Below, one piece after another: positions 34,615 to 42,356 of a stretch of DNA of 64,000 nt. Positions within the stretch are counted from its first letter, which is position 1. Every line of letters starts with the position of its first letter. Made by a program: the position numbers and the translations under genes. Source of the stretch: Bordetella genomosp. 1 (lineage in GTDB: Bacteria; Pseudomonadota; Gammaproteobacteria; Burkholderiales; Burkholderiaceae_B). The notes under the pieces are model-generated. The model was given only the letters and a program-made list of their open reading frames with translations, made no database searches and was not told the origin of the DNA. The stretch is taken from the NCBI RefSeq assembly GCF_002261335.1, contig NZ_NEVL01000006.1, positions 124,001 through 188,000 on the forward strand. Direction: 5' to 3'.

Positions 34615-35718
34615 TCAATGCGTGCGCAGCACGGAGGGCAGCAACAGCCACCCGGGGCGCCGCCACGAAACCAGCCGCACGTACAGCCAGGTATAGACGC
34701 CGGCGAACACGAGGATGCTGGCGCACAGGGCCCAGGCGTTGTCCCACCAGATCGTGGCCGGCACCAGGCCGATCAACGCCAGCACCCACATATAGGGCGA
34801 AGCGAGCGCGTTGCACAGCGCCGGCACGGCATGGCGGCGGCCGCGCGAGAAGGTCACGCGCACCAGGCGGCGGAACACCAGCTGGTGCAGGTGCAGCGCG
34901 TCAGGCTGATCGACCGGCACGCCGCGCTTGAAGCGGCGGCGCCAGATCGAGAAGCCGGTTTCGAACACCGGATAGAACAGCACGGCCAGCGCGTAGAACG
35001 GCGACACGGAGGGGTTGCGCACCACCAGCAGCACCGCCAGCTCGGCCAGCATGAAGCCGAGGAAGTATGCGCCGCCATCGCCCAGGAACACCCGGCCGAA
35101 CGGAAAATTCCAGACCAGGAAGCCCAGCGTGGCCGAGGCCAGCGCGGCGGAAATCATGAAGATGGGCATGTCGCCCACTTGCAGCGCGACCAGGCTGATC
35201 GAGACGGCCATCAGGGTGGCGACCATGCCGGCCAGGCCGTTCATGCCATCGACGATGTTCAGCGCATGGGTACAGCCGCCGACCGCGAACATCGTGAACA
35301 GCAGCGAGACGGGCCAGTACGACAGCACCAGGTCCACCCACGGCATGCCGACGCGGCTCACGCCGCCGAGCAGCCACCACGCGATCGCCGCCGACGCGAA
35401 GGCCGCCAGCAGGCGCTTGCTGGCGCCGATGTCTTTGGTGATGTCTTCGAGCAGGCCCGCCACGAACACCGGCAGCGCGGACACGAACAGCGCGGGCCAG
35501 AGCCAGGTCAGGGTCATGTTGCTCGGGCCAAGCACCAGCAACCCGGCAAGCGAACCGGCCAGAACGGCGAGGCCGCCGACGCGCGGCGTGGCGCGCGAGT
35601 GGGAGGCTTGGGGCTTGTTGAGATCGCTGTCGCCAGTAAATGCGCCGTGCCAGCGCTCTGACGCCACGATGAGTCCCCCCACCATGAATGCGACCACGCA
35701 GATATACAGCCAGGTCAC
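34615..35718 (-). CDS. Undecaprenyl-phosphate sugar-1-phosphate transferase (WecA/WbpL type)
   Basis: This polytopic enzyme of 367 residues and about 11 helices starts glycan assembly by moving a HexNAc-1-phosphate onto undecaprenyl phosphate. WecA/MraY motifs seen are GLLEDITKDIGASKR (Asp-rich cytosolic loop), NIVDGMNGLAG and FLGDGGAYFLGF, plus a His-rich cytosolic loop (DALHLHQLVFRRL). The start codon is GTG with AAGGTGA upstream. It is the first gene of the polysaccharide operon, and a 100-base gap follows before the dehydrogenase. Confidence 0.92.
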   Translation of the reverse strand: MTWLYICVVAFMVGGLIVASERWHGAFTGDSDLNKPQASHSRATPRVGGLAVLAGSLAGLLVLGPSNMTLTWLWPALFVSALPVFVAGLLEDITKDIGASKRLLAAFASAAIAWWLLGGVSRVGMPWVDLVLSYWPVSLLFTMFAVGGCTHALNIVDGMNGLAGMVATLMAVSISLVALQVGDMPIFMISAALASATLGFLVWNFPFGRVFLGDGGAYFLGFMLAELAVLLVVRNPSVSPFYALAVLFYPVFETGFSIWRRRFKRGVPVDQPDALHLHQLVFRRLVRVTFSRGRRHAVPALCNALASPYMWVLALIGLVPATIWWDNAWALCASILVFAGVYTWLYVRLVSWRRPGWLLLPSVLRTH

Positions 35719-36046
35719 AGAATCACCTTTGGTTGGTCTATCGAGACAGGTCCGCCATTATCTGGGGCAGGTGTAACGACCATATATGGGACGAATGAAC
35801 AAGTGCAAGTCAGGGGCACAGAACGTAACGCCAACGCGTTTCCCCTGAATCGGGCCCCGCAACCAGGCAGCGGGGCGTGGCCTTCCGCAGCCTCGCCGGG
35901 CCTGACCTGTTTCGGAAGGCCGCAAGCTTGCGAGGGTCTGCGTGGGGGATTGTAGAACTTTCCCGCTCGGCGCACCGGACTATTTAGGGGAAAACGCGTA
36001 CGCAGCCCGGCAGGGGCCCAAAAATGGGGACGCTTTGGCGCGGGAT
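35719..36046. other. Leader and promoter region of the polysaccharide operon
   Basis: No gene is visible. On the minus strand TTGCAC (35803-35808)-N16-TATATG (35781-35786) is a fair promoter about 60 bases before the initiator gene. Further up are a 9-bp inverted repeat GGCCTTCCG / CGGAAGGCC (35879-35887 / 35913-35921) and a 12-bp palindrome CGCAAGCTTGCG (35921-35932). If transcription starts further upstream these would fold in a long leader. I find no exact JUMPstart/ops sequence. Confidence 0.4.
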
Positions 36047-36079
36047 AAAAAAAAGCCCGAGATCGTAAGATCTCGGGCT
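36047..36079 (-). terminator. Strong terminator closing the candidate small RNA
   Basis: On the minus strand an 11-bp perfect stem (AGCCCGAGATC / GATCTCGGGCT, 4-base loop) runs into eight T. No protein gene ends here, since the nearest minus-strand gene upstream (coq7) has its own terminator at 36445. Confidence 0.9.
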
Positions 36080-36225
36080 AAATCCACCAAAGGAGGAGGG
36101 TGGAGGAGACAACCGTGGCACACCGGGACGGCATCGGGCGGGTGGGACCTGCCCGGAACATCCTGCGAGGGGGAGCGCTGCATTCTGCTTGTCGCTCGGA
36201 CCGCTCTCGCGTTTCGGCATCCGTT
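36047..36225 (-). ncRNA. Candidate small RNA with an anti-Shine-Dalgarno hairpin loop
   Basis: A minus-strand promoter (36232-36260) and the terminator at 36047 define a transcript of about 179 nt that contains no protein gene. Predicted by eye, it has a stem GAGCG/CGCTC near the middle and a stem TCCACC/GGTGGA (36083-36104) whose loop reads CTCCTCCTTT, complementary to a ribosome-binding site. Alternatively, the + strand of the same hairpin region reads as an SD (AAAGGAGG, then AGGAGA) before GTG 36115, giving a 38-codon frame. I favour the RNA because promoter and terminator agree in strand. I do not recognise it as 6S or another known family. Confidence 0.45.
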
Positions 36226-36231
36226 GAATGA

Positions 36232-36260
36232 ATAGTAGAGCATTGTTTTGTGCGATGCAA
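36232..36260 (-). promoter_or_regulatory. Sigma-70 promoter for the candidate small RNA
   Basis: On the minus strand TTGCAT (36255-36260) and TACTAT (36232-36237) are separated by exactly 17 bases, in a locally AT-rich stretch that stands out from the surrounding G+C. The expected start is near 36225. Confidence 0.55.
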
Positions 36261-36369
36261 GATTTTTTTCGGGCTCCGGATTTGCATCTTGTTGCTGTTG
36301 GATCTGCGCATCAACTGAGCAGCTCACCGGCCGCAAAACCGCGCCAGCGCTCACTCTCAGGCAACGGAA

Positions 36370-36408
36370 GGGTAAAGCCCCAAAGGGAAAACCCTCTCGG
36401 GCTTACCC
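36370..36408. repeat. Nested inverted repeat between coq7 terminator and small-RNA promoter
   Basis: GGGTAAAGCCC (36370-36380) pairs with GGGCTTACCC (36399-36408), leaving one bulged A, and an inner AGGG/CCCT pair extends the fold. There is no T run on either side, so it is not a terminator. The rest of 36261-36444 holds no supportable gene. Confidence 0.5.
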
Positions 36409-36444
36409 TAGGCGGCTCACGGAACTGAAAGGCTCGGTGACATG

Positions 36445-36467
36445 AAAAACGGGCGCCGGGCGCCCGT
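36445..36467 (-). terminator. Terminator after coq7
   Basis: On the minus strand the stem ACGGGCGC / GCGCCCGT (36449-36467, 3-base loop) is followed by five T. It lies 65 bases past the coq7 stop. Confidence 0.75.
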
Positions 36468-36531
36468 TATATCGCATTGCACCATCCGCCCCCGCTATTC
36501 ACCCGGCCCCGACCATAGTCGGGCGGACGTC

Positions 36532-37209
36532 CTACACGCGGTAGGCCGTGGTGGTCATCACCTTGGACATGGCGCGCATGGCGGCCTTGATCGGACCCGG
36601 CAGCGGCACGGCGCCGGCGCGCTCGGCCGTGGTGCGGTGGCCGATTTCGTCGATCTTCATCTGCTGCACTACCTCGCGCGAGCGCGCGTCGGCCGGCGGC
36701 AGCGTCTTCAGGTGTTCGTCCAAGTGGGCTTCGACCTGGCGCTCGGTCTCGGCCATGAAGCCCAGGTTGCGCGGCACGCCGGCCACGCTGGCCAGCACGC
36801 CCAGCGCGAACGAGCCCGCGTACCAGACCGGATTCATGAGGCTGGGCCGGCTGCCGAGCTCGCGCAGGCGGGTGTCGCACCAGGCCAGGTGATCGACCTC
36901 TTCGGCGGCGGCCTCGAGCAGCAGCTCGCGCGCGGCCGGCTCGCGGCAGGCCAGCGCCTGGCCCCGATACAGCGCCTGGGCGCAGACCTCGCCCACGTGA
37001 TTGACCCGCATGAGGCCGGCCGCGTGGCGCTTGTCGGCCTCGCTGAGGGCCTGCGGCGCCTCCTGGGCCTGGGCCGGATAGGCCCGCCCGGCCACGACGC
37101 TGCGCGACAGCACCTGCAGGGCGCAGTCGATCTCGCCCAGCAGCCCGTCGAGCGGTCCCGCGCGCCGGATCAGCGGGCTGGAAGCTGGGGCGGTATGGGC
37201 AAACGACAT
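36532..37209 (-). CDS. coq7: Demethoxyubiquinone hydroxylase
   Basis: This 225-residue di-iron membrane-associated enzyme hydroxylates demethoxyubiquinol in ubiquinone synthesis. Carboxylate and histidine ligands are visible as Glu74 (NHVGE), the ExxH pair Glu104-His107 (EEVDH), Glu156 (ETERQVE) and the second ExxH pair Glu188-His191 (DEIGH). The N-terminal 55 residues precede the family core. The gene stands alone between terminator 36445 and the divergent osmC gene. Confidence 0.95.
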   Translation of the reverse strand: MSFAHTAPASSPLIRRAGPLDGLLGEIDCALQVLSRSVVAGRAYPAQAQEAPQALSEADKRHAAGLMRVNHVGEVCAQALYRGQALACREPAARELLLEAAAEEVDHLAWCDTRLRELGSRPSLMNPVWYAGSFALGVLASVAGVPRNLGFMAETERQVEAHLDEHLKTLPPADARSREVVQQMKIDEIGHRTTAERAGAVPLPGPIKAAMRAMSKVMTTTAYRV

Positions 37210-37349
37210 GGCGGCTCCTTGAAGCGAAAACGATGAGGCGTGACCATCCCCCGTTCCTCGCAGGGGCTATGGCCGGTCCATTGTAGCGGCCGGTTATGAT
37301 TCCCCCTTGATGGCGCGCAAGCCGCGCGCAGCGAGCAGAGGACACGAAG

Positions 37350-37805
37350 ATGGAATGCACGATCGACTGGGGCGGCCCCTCGGGCATGCTGTTCACCGCC
37401 AGCACCGGCAGCGGCCACGTCACCAACATGGATGGCGCCGTTGAAGGCGGCGGCCACAACCTGGCGCCGCGTCCCATGGAAATGCTGCTCGCCGGCACCG
37501 GCGGCTGCACCGCCTATGATGTCGTGCTGATCCTCAAGCGCGGCCGTCACGACGTGACCGGTTGCAGCGTGAAGCTCAACGCCGAGCGCGCCGACACCGA
37601 TCCCAAGGTCTTCACCAAGATCCACTTCGCCTTCACCGTGACCGGCAGCAAGCTGCCGCAGGCCGCGGTCGAACGCGCCGTGGCGCTGTCGCACGAAAAA
37701 TACTGCTCGGCCTCGGCCATGCTCGAGAAGACCGCCGAACTGACCTTCTCGGTCGAGATCGTCGACAGCCAGGCCGCTGCGAGCGCAGCTGCGAGCGCCG
37801 CCTGA
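37350..37805 (+). CDS. OsmC/YhfA-family protein
   Basis: This is a 151-residue OsmC-like protein, a family of thiol peroxidases or hydroperoxide-responsive proteins. The two conserved cysteines are Cys53 ([10 protein letters not shown]) and Cys119 (KYCSASAML). The fold pattern (N-terminal strands, [10 protein letters not shown] helix start, C-terminal strand) fits the YhfA subgroup. The last dozen residues are an Ala/Ser tail ([10 protein letters not shown]) outside the domain. It is divergent from coq7, with a shared gap of 140 bases. Confidence 0.88.
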   Translation: MECTIDWGGPSGMLFTASTGSGHVTNMDGAVEGGGHNLAPRPMEMLLAGTGGCTAYDVVLILKRGRHDVTGCSVKLNAERADTDPKVFTKIHFAFTVTGSKLPQAAVERAVALSHEKYCSASAMLEKTAELTFSVEIVDSQAAASAAASAA

Positions 37806-37878
37806 GCCCTGCCCGGCCGGCGCCCGCGATGGCGCGCCGGCCCTCCGTCTTTACCGCAATACCCGCGCACTCCGCCCC

Positions 37879-38850
37879 ATGAAACAGTATCTCGACCTCG
37901 TCCAGTCCATCCTCGATCACGGCGCCTGGCAGCAGAACCGCACCGGCATCCGCACCCTGTCGATGCCGGGCGCGATGCTGCGCTTCGACCTGCAGCAGGG
38001 CTTTCCGGCCGTGACCACGAAGAAGCTGGCGTTCAAGTCGGCGATCGGCGAGCTGGTCGGTTTCATGCGGGCCTACGACAGCGCGGCCGACTTCCGCGCG
38101 CTGGGCTGCAAGGTCTGGGACCAGAACGCCAACGAGAACGCGCAATGGCTGGCCAACCCCTACCGCGACGGCCCTGACGATCTCGGTCCGGTCTACGGCG
38201 TGCAGTGGCGCAAGTGGCCGGCCTACAAGCTGGTGCCGCGCGCCAGCGCGGGCCAGATCGCCGACGCGCTGGGCCGCGGCTATCGGCAGGTTGCCGAGGT
38301 CGACGAAGACGGCGCGCCGCACGTGCTGCTCTACAAGGCCGTGGACCAGCTGCGCCAGTGCCTGGACACCATCCACCAGAATCCCGCCGACCGCCGCATC
38401 CTGTTCCATGGCTGGAACTGGGCGCAGCTCGAAGAGATGGCGCTGCCGCCGTGCCACCTGCTCTATCAGTTCCTGCCCAACGCCACCACGCGCGAAATCT
38501 CGCTGTGCCTGTACATCCGCTCCAATGACGTGGGCCTGGGCACGCCGTTCAACCTCACCGAAGGCGCGGCGCTGCTGCACCTGGTGGGCCGCCTGACCGG
38601 CTACACGCCGCGCTGGTTCACGTACTTCATCGGCGATGCGCACATCTACGAAAACCACCTGCCGATGTTGCGCGAGCAACTGACGCGCACGCCCTACGAG
38701 TCGCCGCGCCTGGTGCTGTCGGATCGCATTCCCGACTACAACCAGACCCAGCGCTACGAGCCCGAATGGCTCGAACGCGTGGAGCCCGCCGACTTCGTGC
38801 TCGAGGGCTACCAGCACCACGCCCCGCTGACCGCCCCGATGGCGGTCTGA
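37879..38850 (+). CDS. thyA: Thymidylate synthase
   Basis: The enzyme methylates dUMP to dTMP with methylenetetrahydrofolate. The nucleophile is Cys192 in [21 protein letters not shown] near the N-terminus binds phosphate, and [18 protein letters not shown] is the conserved nucleotide/folate region. At 323 residues it is about 60 longer than the E. coli enzyme. Most of the extra lies between WRKWPAY (about residue 112) and [10 protein letters not shown] (about 155), in the small domain. It is followed by folA, which regenerates the tetrahydrofolate it consumes. Confidence 0.97.
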   Translation: MKQYLDLVQSILDHGAWQQNRTGIRTLSMPGAMLRFDLQQGFPAVTTKKLAFKSAIGELVGFMRAYDSAADFRALGCKVWDQNANENAQWLANPYRDGPDDLGPVYGVQWRKWPAYKLVPRASAGQIADALGRGYRQVAEVDEDGAPHVLLYKAVDQLRQCLDTIHQNPADRRILFHGWNWAQLEEMALPPCHLLYQFLPNATTREISLCLYIRSNDVGLGTPFNLTEGAALLHLVGRLTGYTPRWFTYFIGDAHIYENHLPMLREQLTRTPYESPRLVLSDRIPDYNQTQRYEPEWLERVEPADFVLEGYQHHAPLTAPMAV

Positions 38851-38877
38851 ACCCGCCCACGTCTTCGCATCCTCACC

Positions 38878-39366
38878 ATGACCAAGCCCGTCCTGAGCCT
38901 GGTCGTGGCCTATGCCGCCAACCGCGCCATCGGCCGCGACAACGCCCTGCCCTGGAAACTGCCGGGCGACCTCGCCCACTTCAAGCGCACCACCCTGGGC
39001 CGCCCCATCGTGATGGGCCGCAACACCTGGGAATCGCTGGGCCGGCCGCTGCCGGGACGCCAGAACATCGTGGTGAGCCGCAACAGCGCCTACGCCGCCC
39101 CCGGCGCCGAGGTGGTGGCGTCGCTGCCCGAGGCCATCGCCGCGGCCGGCAACGAGGGCGAGATCTTCGTGATCGGCGGCGCGCAGATCTATGCGCAGGC
39201 CCTCGCGCTGGCGCAGCGCGTGATCGCCACCGAGATCCATGCCGAGGTCGATGGCGATGCGTTCTTCCCGCCCCTGCCCGCGGGCTGGGTCGAGACCTCG
39301 CGCGCGCCGCAACCCGAGGAAAACGGGCTGCGCTACGACTTCGTGGTCTACGAACGGCAGGCCTGA
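38878..39366 (+). CDS. folA: Dihydrofolate reductase
   Basis: This is a 162-residue NADPH-dependent reductase of dihydrofolate. The proton-donor acid is Asp31 in LPGDLAHFKR, the Met20-type loop is AIGRDNALPWKLP, and IVMGRNTWESLG and VIGGAQIYAQAL are the NADPH-binding segments. It starts 27 bases after the thyA stop in the same direction, the usual coupling of the two folate-cycle enzymes. It ends 10 bases from the stop of the convergent MocR gene. Confidence 0.96.
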   Translation: MTKPVLSLVVAYAANRAIGRDNALPWKLPGDLAHFKRTTLGRPIVMGRNTWESLGRPLPGRQNIVVSRNSAYAAPGAEVVASLPEAIAAAGNEGEIFVIGGAQIYAQALALAQRVIATEIHAEVDGDAFFPPLPAGWVETSRAPQPEENGLRYDFVVYERQA

Positions 39367-39376
39367 CGGCGCCGCG

Positions 39377-40801
39377 TCACGCGGGCGCGCAGGCCCGGCG
39401 CATGAAGCGCCACAGCTCGCCCGCACCCGAATACGCCACATTGAAGCGCAGCCACGGCGTGTCGTTGTCGGCCGCATCGAAGTAGCTGCCGGGCGCCAGC
39501 CAGATGCCGTCGCGCAGCGCCTGCTCGGCCAGCGCCGAGGCGCCGCGATCGCGCCAGCGCCCCGAGGGCCGCGCCCACAGAAACAGCCCGGCCTGCGGCC
39601 GTGCCGCGATCTCGAATCCCGAATCGTCCATGTGACGGCAGACCTGGGCATGGGCCTGGGCCAGCCGCTCGCGCGTGCGCTGCACGTGGGCGCGCAGGCG
39701 GCCCTCGCGGATCACCTGGTGCACCACGCGCTCCATGATCTCCGGCGAGGTCAGCCCCACCGCCATCTTGGTGCGCGCGATGTCGCGGATCACGTCGCGG
39801 TGGGCCACCACGTAGCCCACTCGCACCGAGGGGCTGATGATCTTCGAATAGCCGCCGAGATAGACCACGCGTTCGCCGCCGTCGAGCGCCGCCAGCAGCG
39901 GCCCGGTGCCGGGCAGCAGGTCGCGCGAGATGTCGTCCTCGATGAGCCACAGGCCGTGTTGCTCGGCCAGCTGCAACAGCCTGAAGGCGTTGGCCATGGT
40001 CAGGCTCATGCCCGACGGATTCTGCAGCACGGTGTTGACGAACAGCGCGCGCGGGGCGTGCGCCTGCACCAGCCGTTGCAGCTCGGCGATGTCGAGCCCC
40101 GCCTCGTTGCGCGGCACGGCCAGCACGTGCAGGCCGTTGAGCCGCAGCAGCTGCAGCAGGTTGGCATAACAGGGCTGCTCGACCAGCACGGTCTCGCCCG
40201 GCCGCAACAGCGTGCGGATCACCATGTCGAGCCCGTGCGTCACGCCCTGCGTCAGCACCACCTGGTCGGGCTCGGCCAGCAGGCCATGGGTGGCGAGCGC
40301 CGCGGTCACGCTCTCGCGCAGCGGCGCGTAGCCGTAGGGATGCCCGTAGCCCGAGATGCGCAGCGCGGGTACACGGCCCATGTGGCGCAGGGCCTGGTGC
40401 AGGCCCTCTTCGTTGAGCCATTCGCCCGGCAGCCAGCCGCAGCCGGCCTTGATCGGGATGGAATGGTCGGCATAGATGTCGGAGAGCAGCCAGGCCGGGC
40501 TCACGCGCGGCGGGGTCCAGGAGGCGGCCGGACCCGCGGGCCGGGCCGGCCGGCCGGGCGAGATCACGCGGTAGCCCGCGCCCGGACGCGCGGCCAGCCA
40601 GCCCTGCGCCACCAGCCGGCTGTAGGCGCTGGCCACTGTAAAGGTGCTGATGCCGTGCTGGCGCGCGAACTCGCGCACCGAGGGTACGGACATACCCGCA
40701 CGCAGCACCTGCTGCTCGATGGCGCGCGCGAACGCCTGTATCACCTGCTCCACGAGGGTGGGGCCGCCGTCGCGGCGGCGCACGGGCTGGAAGTCGATCA
40801 C
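39377..40801 (-). CDS. MocR-type transcription factor (GntR domain plus aminotransferase domain)
   Basis: This is a 474-residue fusion: a winged helix of the GntR family (about 1-78; VREFARQHGISTFTVASAYS) and a fold-type I aminotransferase domain (about 120-470). PLP-binding residues are present, with Lys320 in LGGYSKIISPS, Asp289 in IEDDISRD and Asn261 in LQNPSG, so the effector is probably an aldimine-forming amine. The start is GTG without a strong Shine-Dalgarno. Divergence from the transaminase gene suggests it controls beta-alanine or omega-amino-acid use. Confidence 0.9.
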   Translation of the reverse strand: MIDFQPVRRRDGGPTLVEQVIQAFARAIEQQVLRAGMSVPSVREFARQHGISTFTVASAYSRLVAQGWLAARPGAGYRVISPGRPARPAGPAASWTPPRVSPAWLLSDIYADHSIPIKAGCGWLPGEWLNEEGLHQALRHMGRVPALRISGYGHPYGYAPLRESVTAALATHGLLAEPDQVVLTQGVTHGLDMVIRTLLRPGETVLVEQPCYANLLQLLRLNGLHVLAVPRNEAGLDIAELQRLVQAHAPRALFVNTVLQNPSGMSLTMANAFRLLQLAEQHGLWLIEDDISRDLLPGTGPLLAALDGGERVVYLGGYSKIISPSVRVGYVVAHRDVIRDIARTKMAVGLTSPEIMERVVHQVIREGRLRAHVQRTRERLAQAHAQVCRHMDDSGFEIAARPQAGLFLWARPSGRWRDRGASALAEQALRDGIWLAPGSYFDAADNDTPWLRFNVAYSGAGELWRFMRRACAPA

Positions 40802-40829
40802 GTTTCTGTACGGCTCGAGAAGATCAATC

Positions 40830-40862
40830 TATACAGTTTGGGGCTTTTGCATGGATTGTATA
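40830..40862. promoter_or_regulatory. Inverted repeat in the MocR-transaminase gap
   Basis: TATACA (40830-40835) and TGTATA (40857-40862) form a 6-bp inverted repeat 21 bases apart in an AT-rich patch (also TATATTTTC after it). It lies midway between the divergent starts at 40801 and 40949 and is the best visible candidate for the MocR site or for overlapping -10 elements. Confidence 0.4.
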
Positions 40863-40948
40863 TTTTCATTCGAAAACGGGCGGGCCAGAATCGCTGCATC
40901 TTTCCTGGCGGCCGCCGGCTGTCAGGCACCTCTGTGCTGGAGTCCCCC

Positions 40949-42274
40949 ATGAACGCCCCCGCCGGCCTGCCCGACCTGTCGCATCTCTGGATGCCTTTCA
41001 CCGCCAACAAACAGTTCAAGGCCAATCCGCGCCTGCTGGCGAGCGCCAAGGGCATGTACTACACCTCCGCCGACGGCCGCCAGATCCTGGACGGCACGGC
41101 CGGCCTGTGGTGCGTGAACGCCGGCCATTGCCGCGAGGAGATCACCCAGGCCATCGCGCGCCAGGCCGGCGAGATGGACTACGCGCCGGGCTTCCAGCTC
41201 GGCCATCCGCTCGCCTTCGAGGCCGCCACGGCGGTGGCCTCGATGATGCCGGCCGGACTGGACCGCATCTTCTTCACCAACTCGGGCTCCGAGTCGGTCG
41301 ACACCGTGCTGAAGATCGCGCTGGCCTACCACCGCATGCGCGGCGACGCGCAGCGCACGCGCCTGATCGGCCGCGAGCGCGGCTATCACGGCGTGGGCTT
41401 CGGCGGCATCTCGGTCGGCGGCATCTCCACCAACCGCAAGACCTTCTCCGGCGCCCTGCTGCCGGCCGTCGACCACCTGCCGCACACCCACAACCTCGAA
41501 CACAACGCCTTCAAGAAGGGCCAGCCCGAATGGGGCGCGCACCTGGCCGACGAGCTCGAGCGCCTCGTCGCGCTGCACGACCCGTCCACCATCGCGGCCG
41601 TGATCGTCGAGCCGATGGCCGGCTCCACCGGCGTGCTGATCCCGCCGCGCGGCTATCTCGAGCGCCTGCGCGAGATCACCTCGCGCCACGGCATCCTGCT
41701 GATCTTCGACGAGGTGATCACCGCCTTCGGCCGGCTCGGCAAGGGCACCGCCTCGGAATACTTCGGCGTGACGCCCGACCTGATCACGCTGGCCAAGGGC
41801 GTGAGCAACGCCGCGGTGCCGGCCGGCGCGGTCGCCGTGCGGCGCGAGGTGCACGACGCCATCGTGAACAGCGCGCAGGGCGGCATCGAGTTCTTCCACG
41901 GCTACACCTATTCGGCCCACCCGCTGGCCGCGGCCGCCGTGCTGGCCACGCTCGACATCTACAAGCGCGAGCAGCTGTTCGAGCGCGCCACCCGCCTGGC
42001 GCCCGCGTTCGAGGCGGCCGCGCACGCGCTGCGCGACGCGCCCCACGTGGTCGACATCCGCAACATCGGCCTGGTGGCCGGCATCGAACTCAAGTCGCGC
42101 GACGGCGCGCCCGGCGCCCGCGCGGCCGAGGTTTTCCACAAATGTTTCGACAGTGGATTGCTGGTGCGCTACACCGGCGATATCCTGGCCGTCTCGCCGC
42201 CGCTCATCATCGACGAAGCGCAGATCGGCGAGCTGTTCGACCGTATCGGCAAGATCCTCAAGGAAACCGCCTGA
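40949..42274 (+). CDS. Beta-alanine (omega-amino acid)--pyruvate transaminase
   Basis: This is a 441-residue class III aminotransferase. PLP lysine Lys283 is in [12 protein letters not shown], the preceding Asp in [12 protein letters not shown], and the phosphate-binding Ser/Gly in [10 protein letters not shown]. The start [17 protein letters not shown] and the segment [16 protein letters not shown] are characteristic of BauA-type beta-alanine:pyruvate transaminases, which make malonate semialdehyde. The next gene oxidises that product. Expression is probably controlled by the divergent MocR protein. Confidence 0.92.
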   Translation: MNAPAGLPDLSHLWMPFTANKQFKANPRLLASAKGMYYTSADGRQILDGTAGLWCVNAGHCREEITQAIARQAGEMDYAPGFQLGHPLAFEAATAVASMMPAGLDRIFFTNSGSESVDTVLKIALAYHRMRGDAQRTRLIGRERGYHGVGFGGISVGGISTNRKTFSGALLPAVDHLPHTHNLEHNAFKKGQPEWGAHLADELERLVALHDPSTIAAVIVEPMAGSTGVLIPPRGYLERLREITSRHGILLIFDEVITAFGRLGKGTASEYFGVTPDLITLAKGVSNAAVPAGAVAVRREVHDAIVNSAQGGIEFFHGYTYSAHPLAAAAVLATLDIYKREQLFERATRLAPAFEAAAHALRDAPHVVDIRNIGLVAGIELKSRDGAPGARAAEVFHKCFDSGLLVRYTGDILAVSPPLIIDEAQIGELFDRIGKILKETA

Positions 42275-42297
42275 CCCTCACGCCCTGACCGGCGGCG

Positions 42298-42323
42298 AAC
42301 GCCGCGCCCACGGGCGCGGCGTT
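42298..42323 (+). repeat. Perfect 12-bp hairpin between transaminase and mmsA
   Basis: AACGCCGCGCCC (42298-42309) and GGGCGCGGCGTT (42312-42323) form a very stable stem with only two bases between. No T run follows, so it is more likely an mRNA-stability or partial-termination element inside the operon than a full terminator. Confidence 0.6.
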
Positions 42324-42356
42324 CATGTTCCAAGCCACGCAGCAGCACCGACTCTC

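Noticed and set aside
35984-36220. A 78-codon minus-strand frame beginning just after the small-RNA promoter.
   Set aside because: It runs straight through the strong terminator at 36047-36079, lacks a ribosome-binding site and has a Pro/Ser/Gly-rich composition without recognisable pattern.
36115-36231. A 38-codon + strand frame (GTG start) preceded by a purine-rich AGGAGA.
   Set aside because: The purine run is the complement of the minus-strand hairpin loop, there is no + strand promoter or terminator to match, and the product has no pattern. Kept only as an alternative reading of the small-RNA locus.
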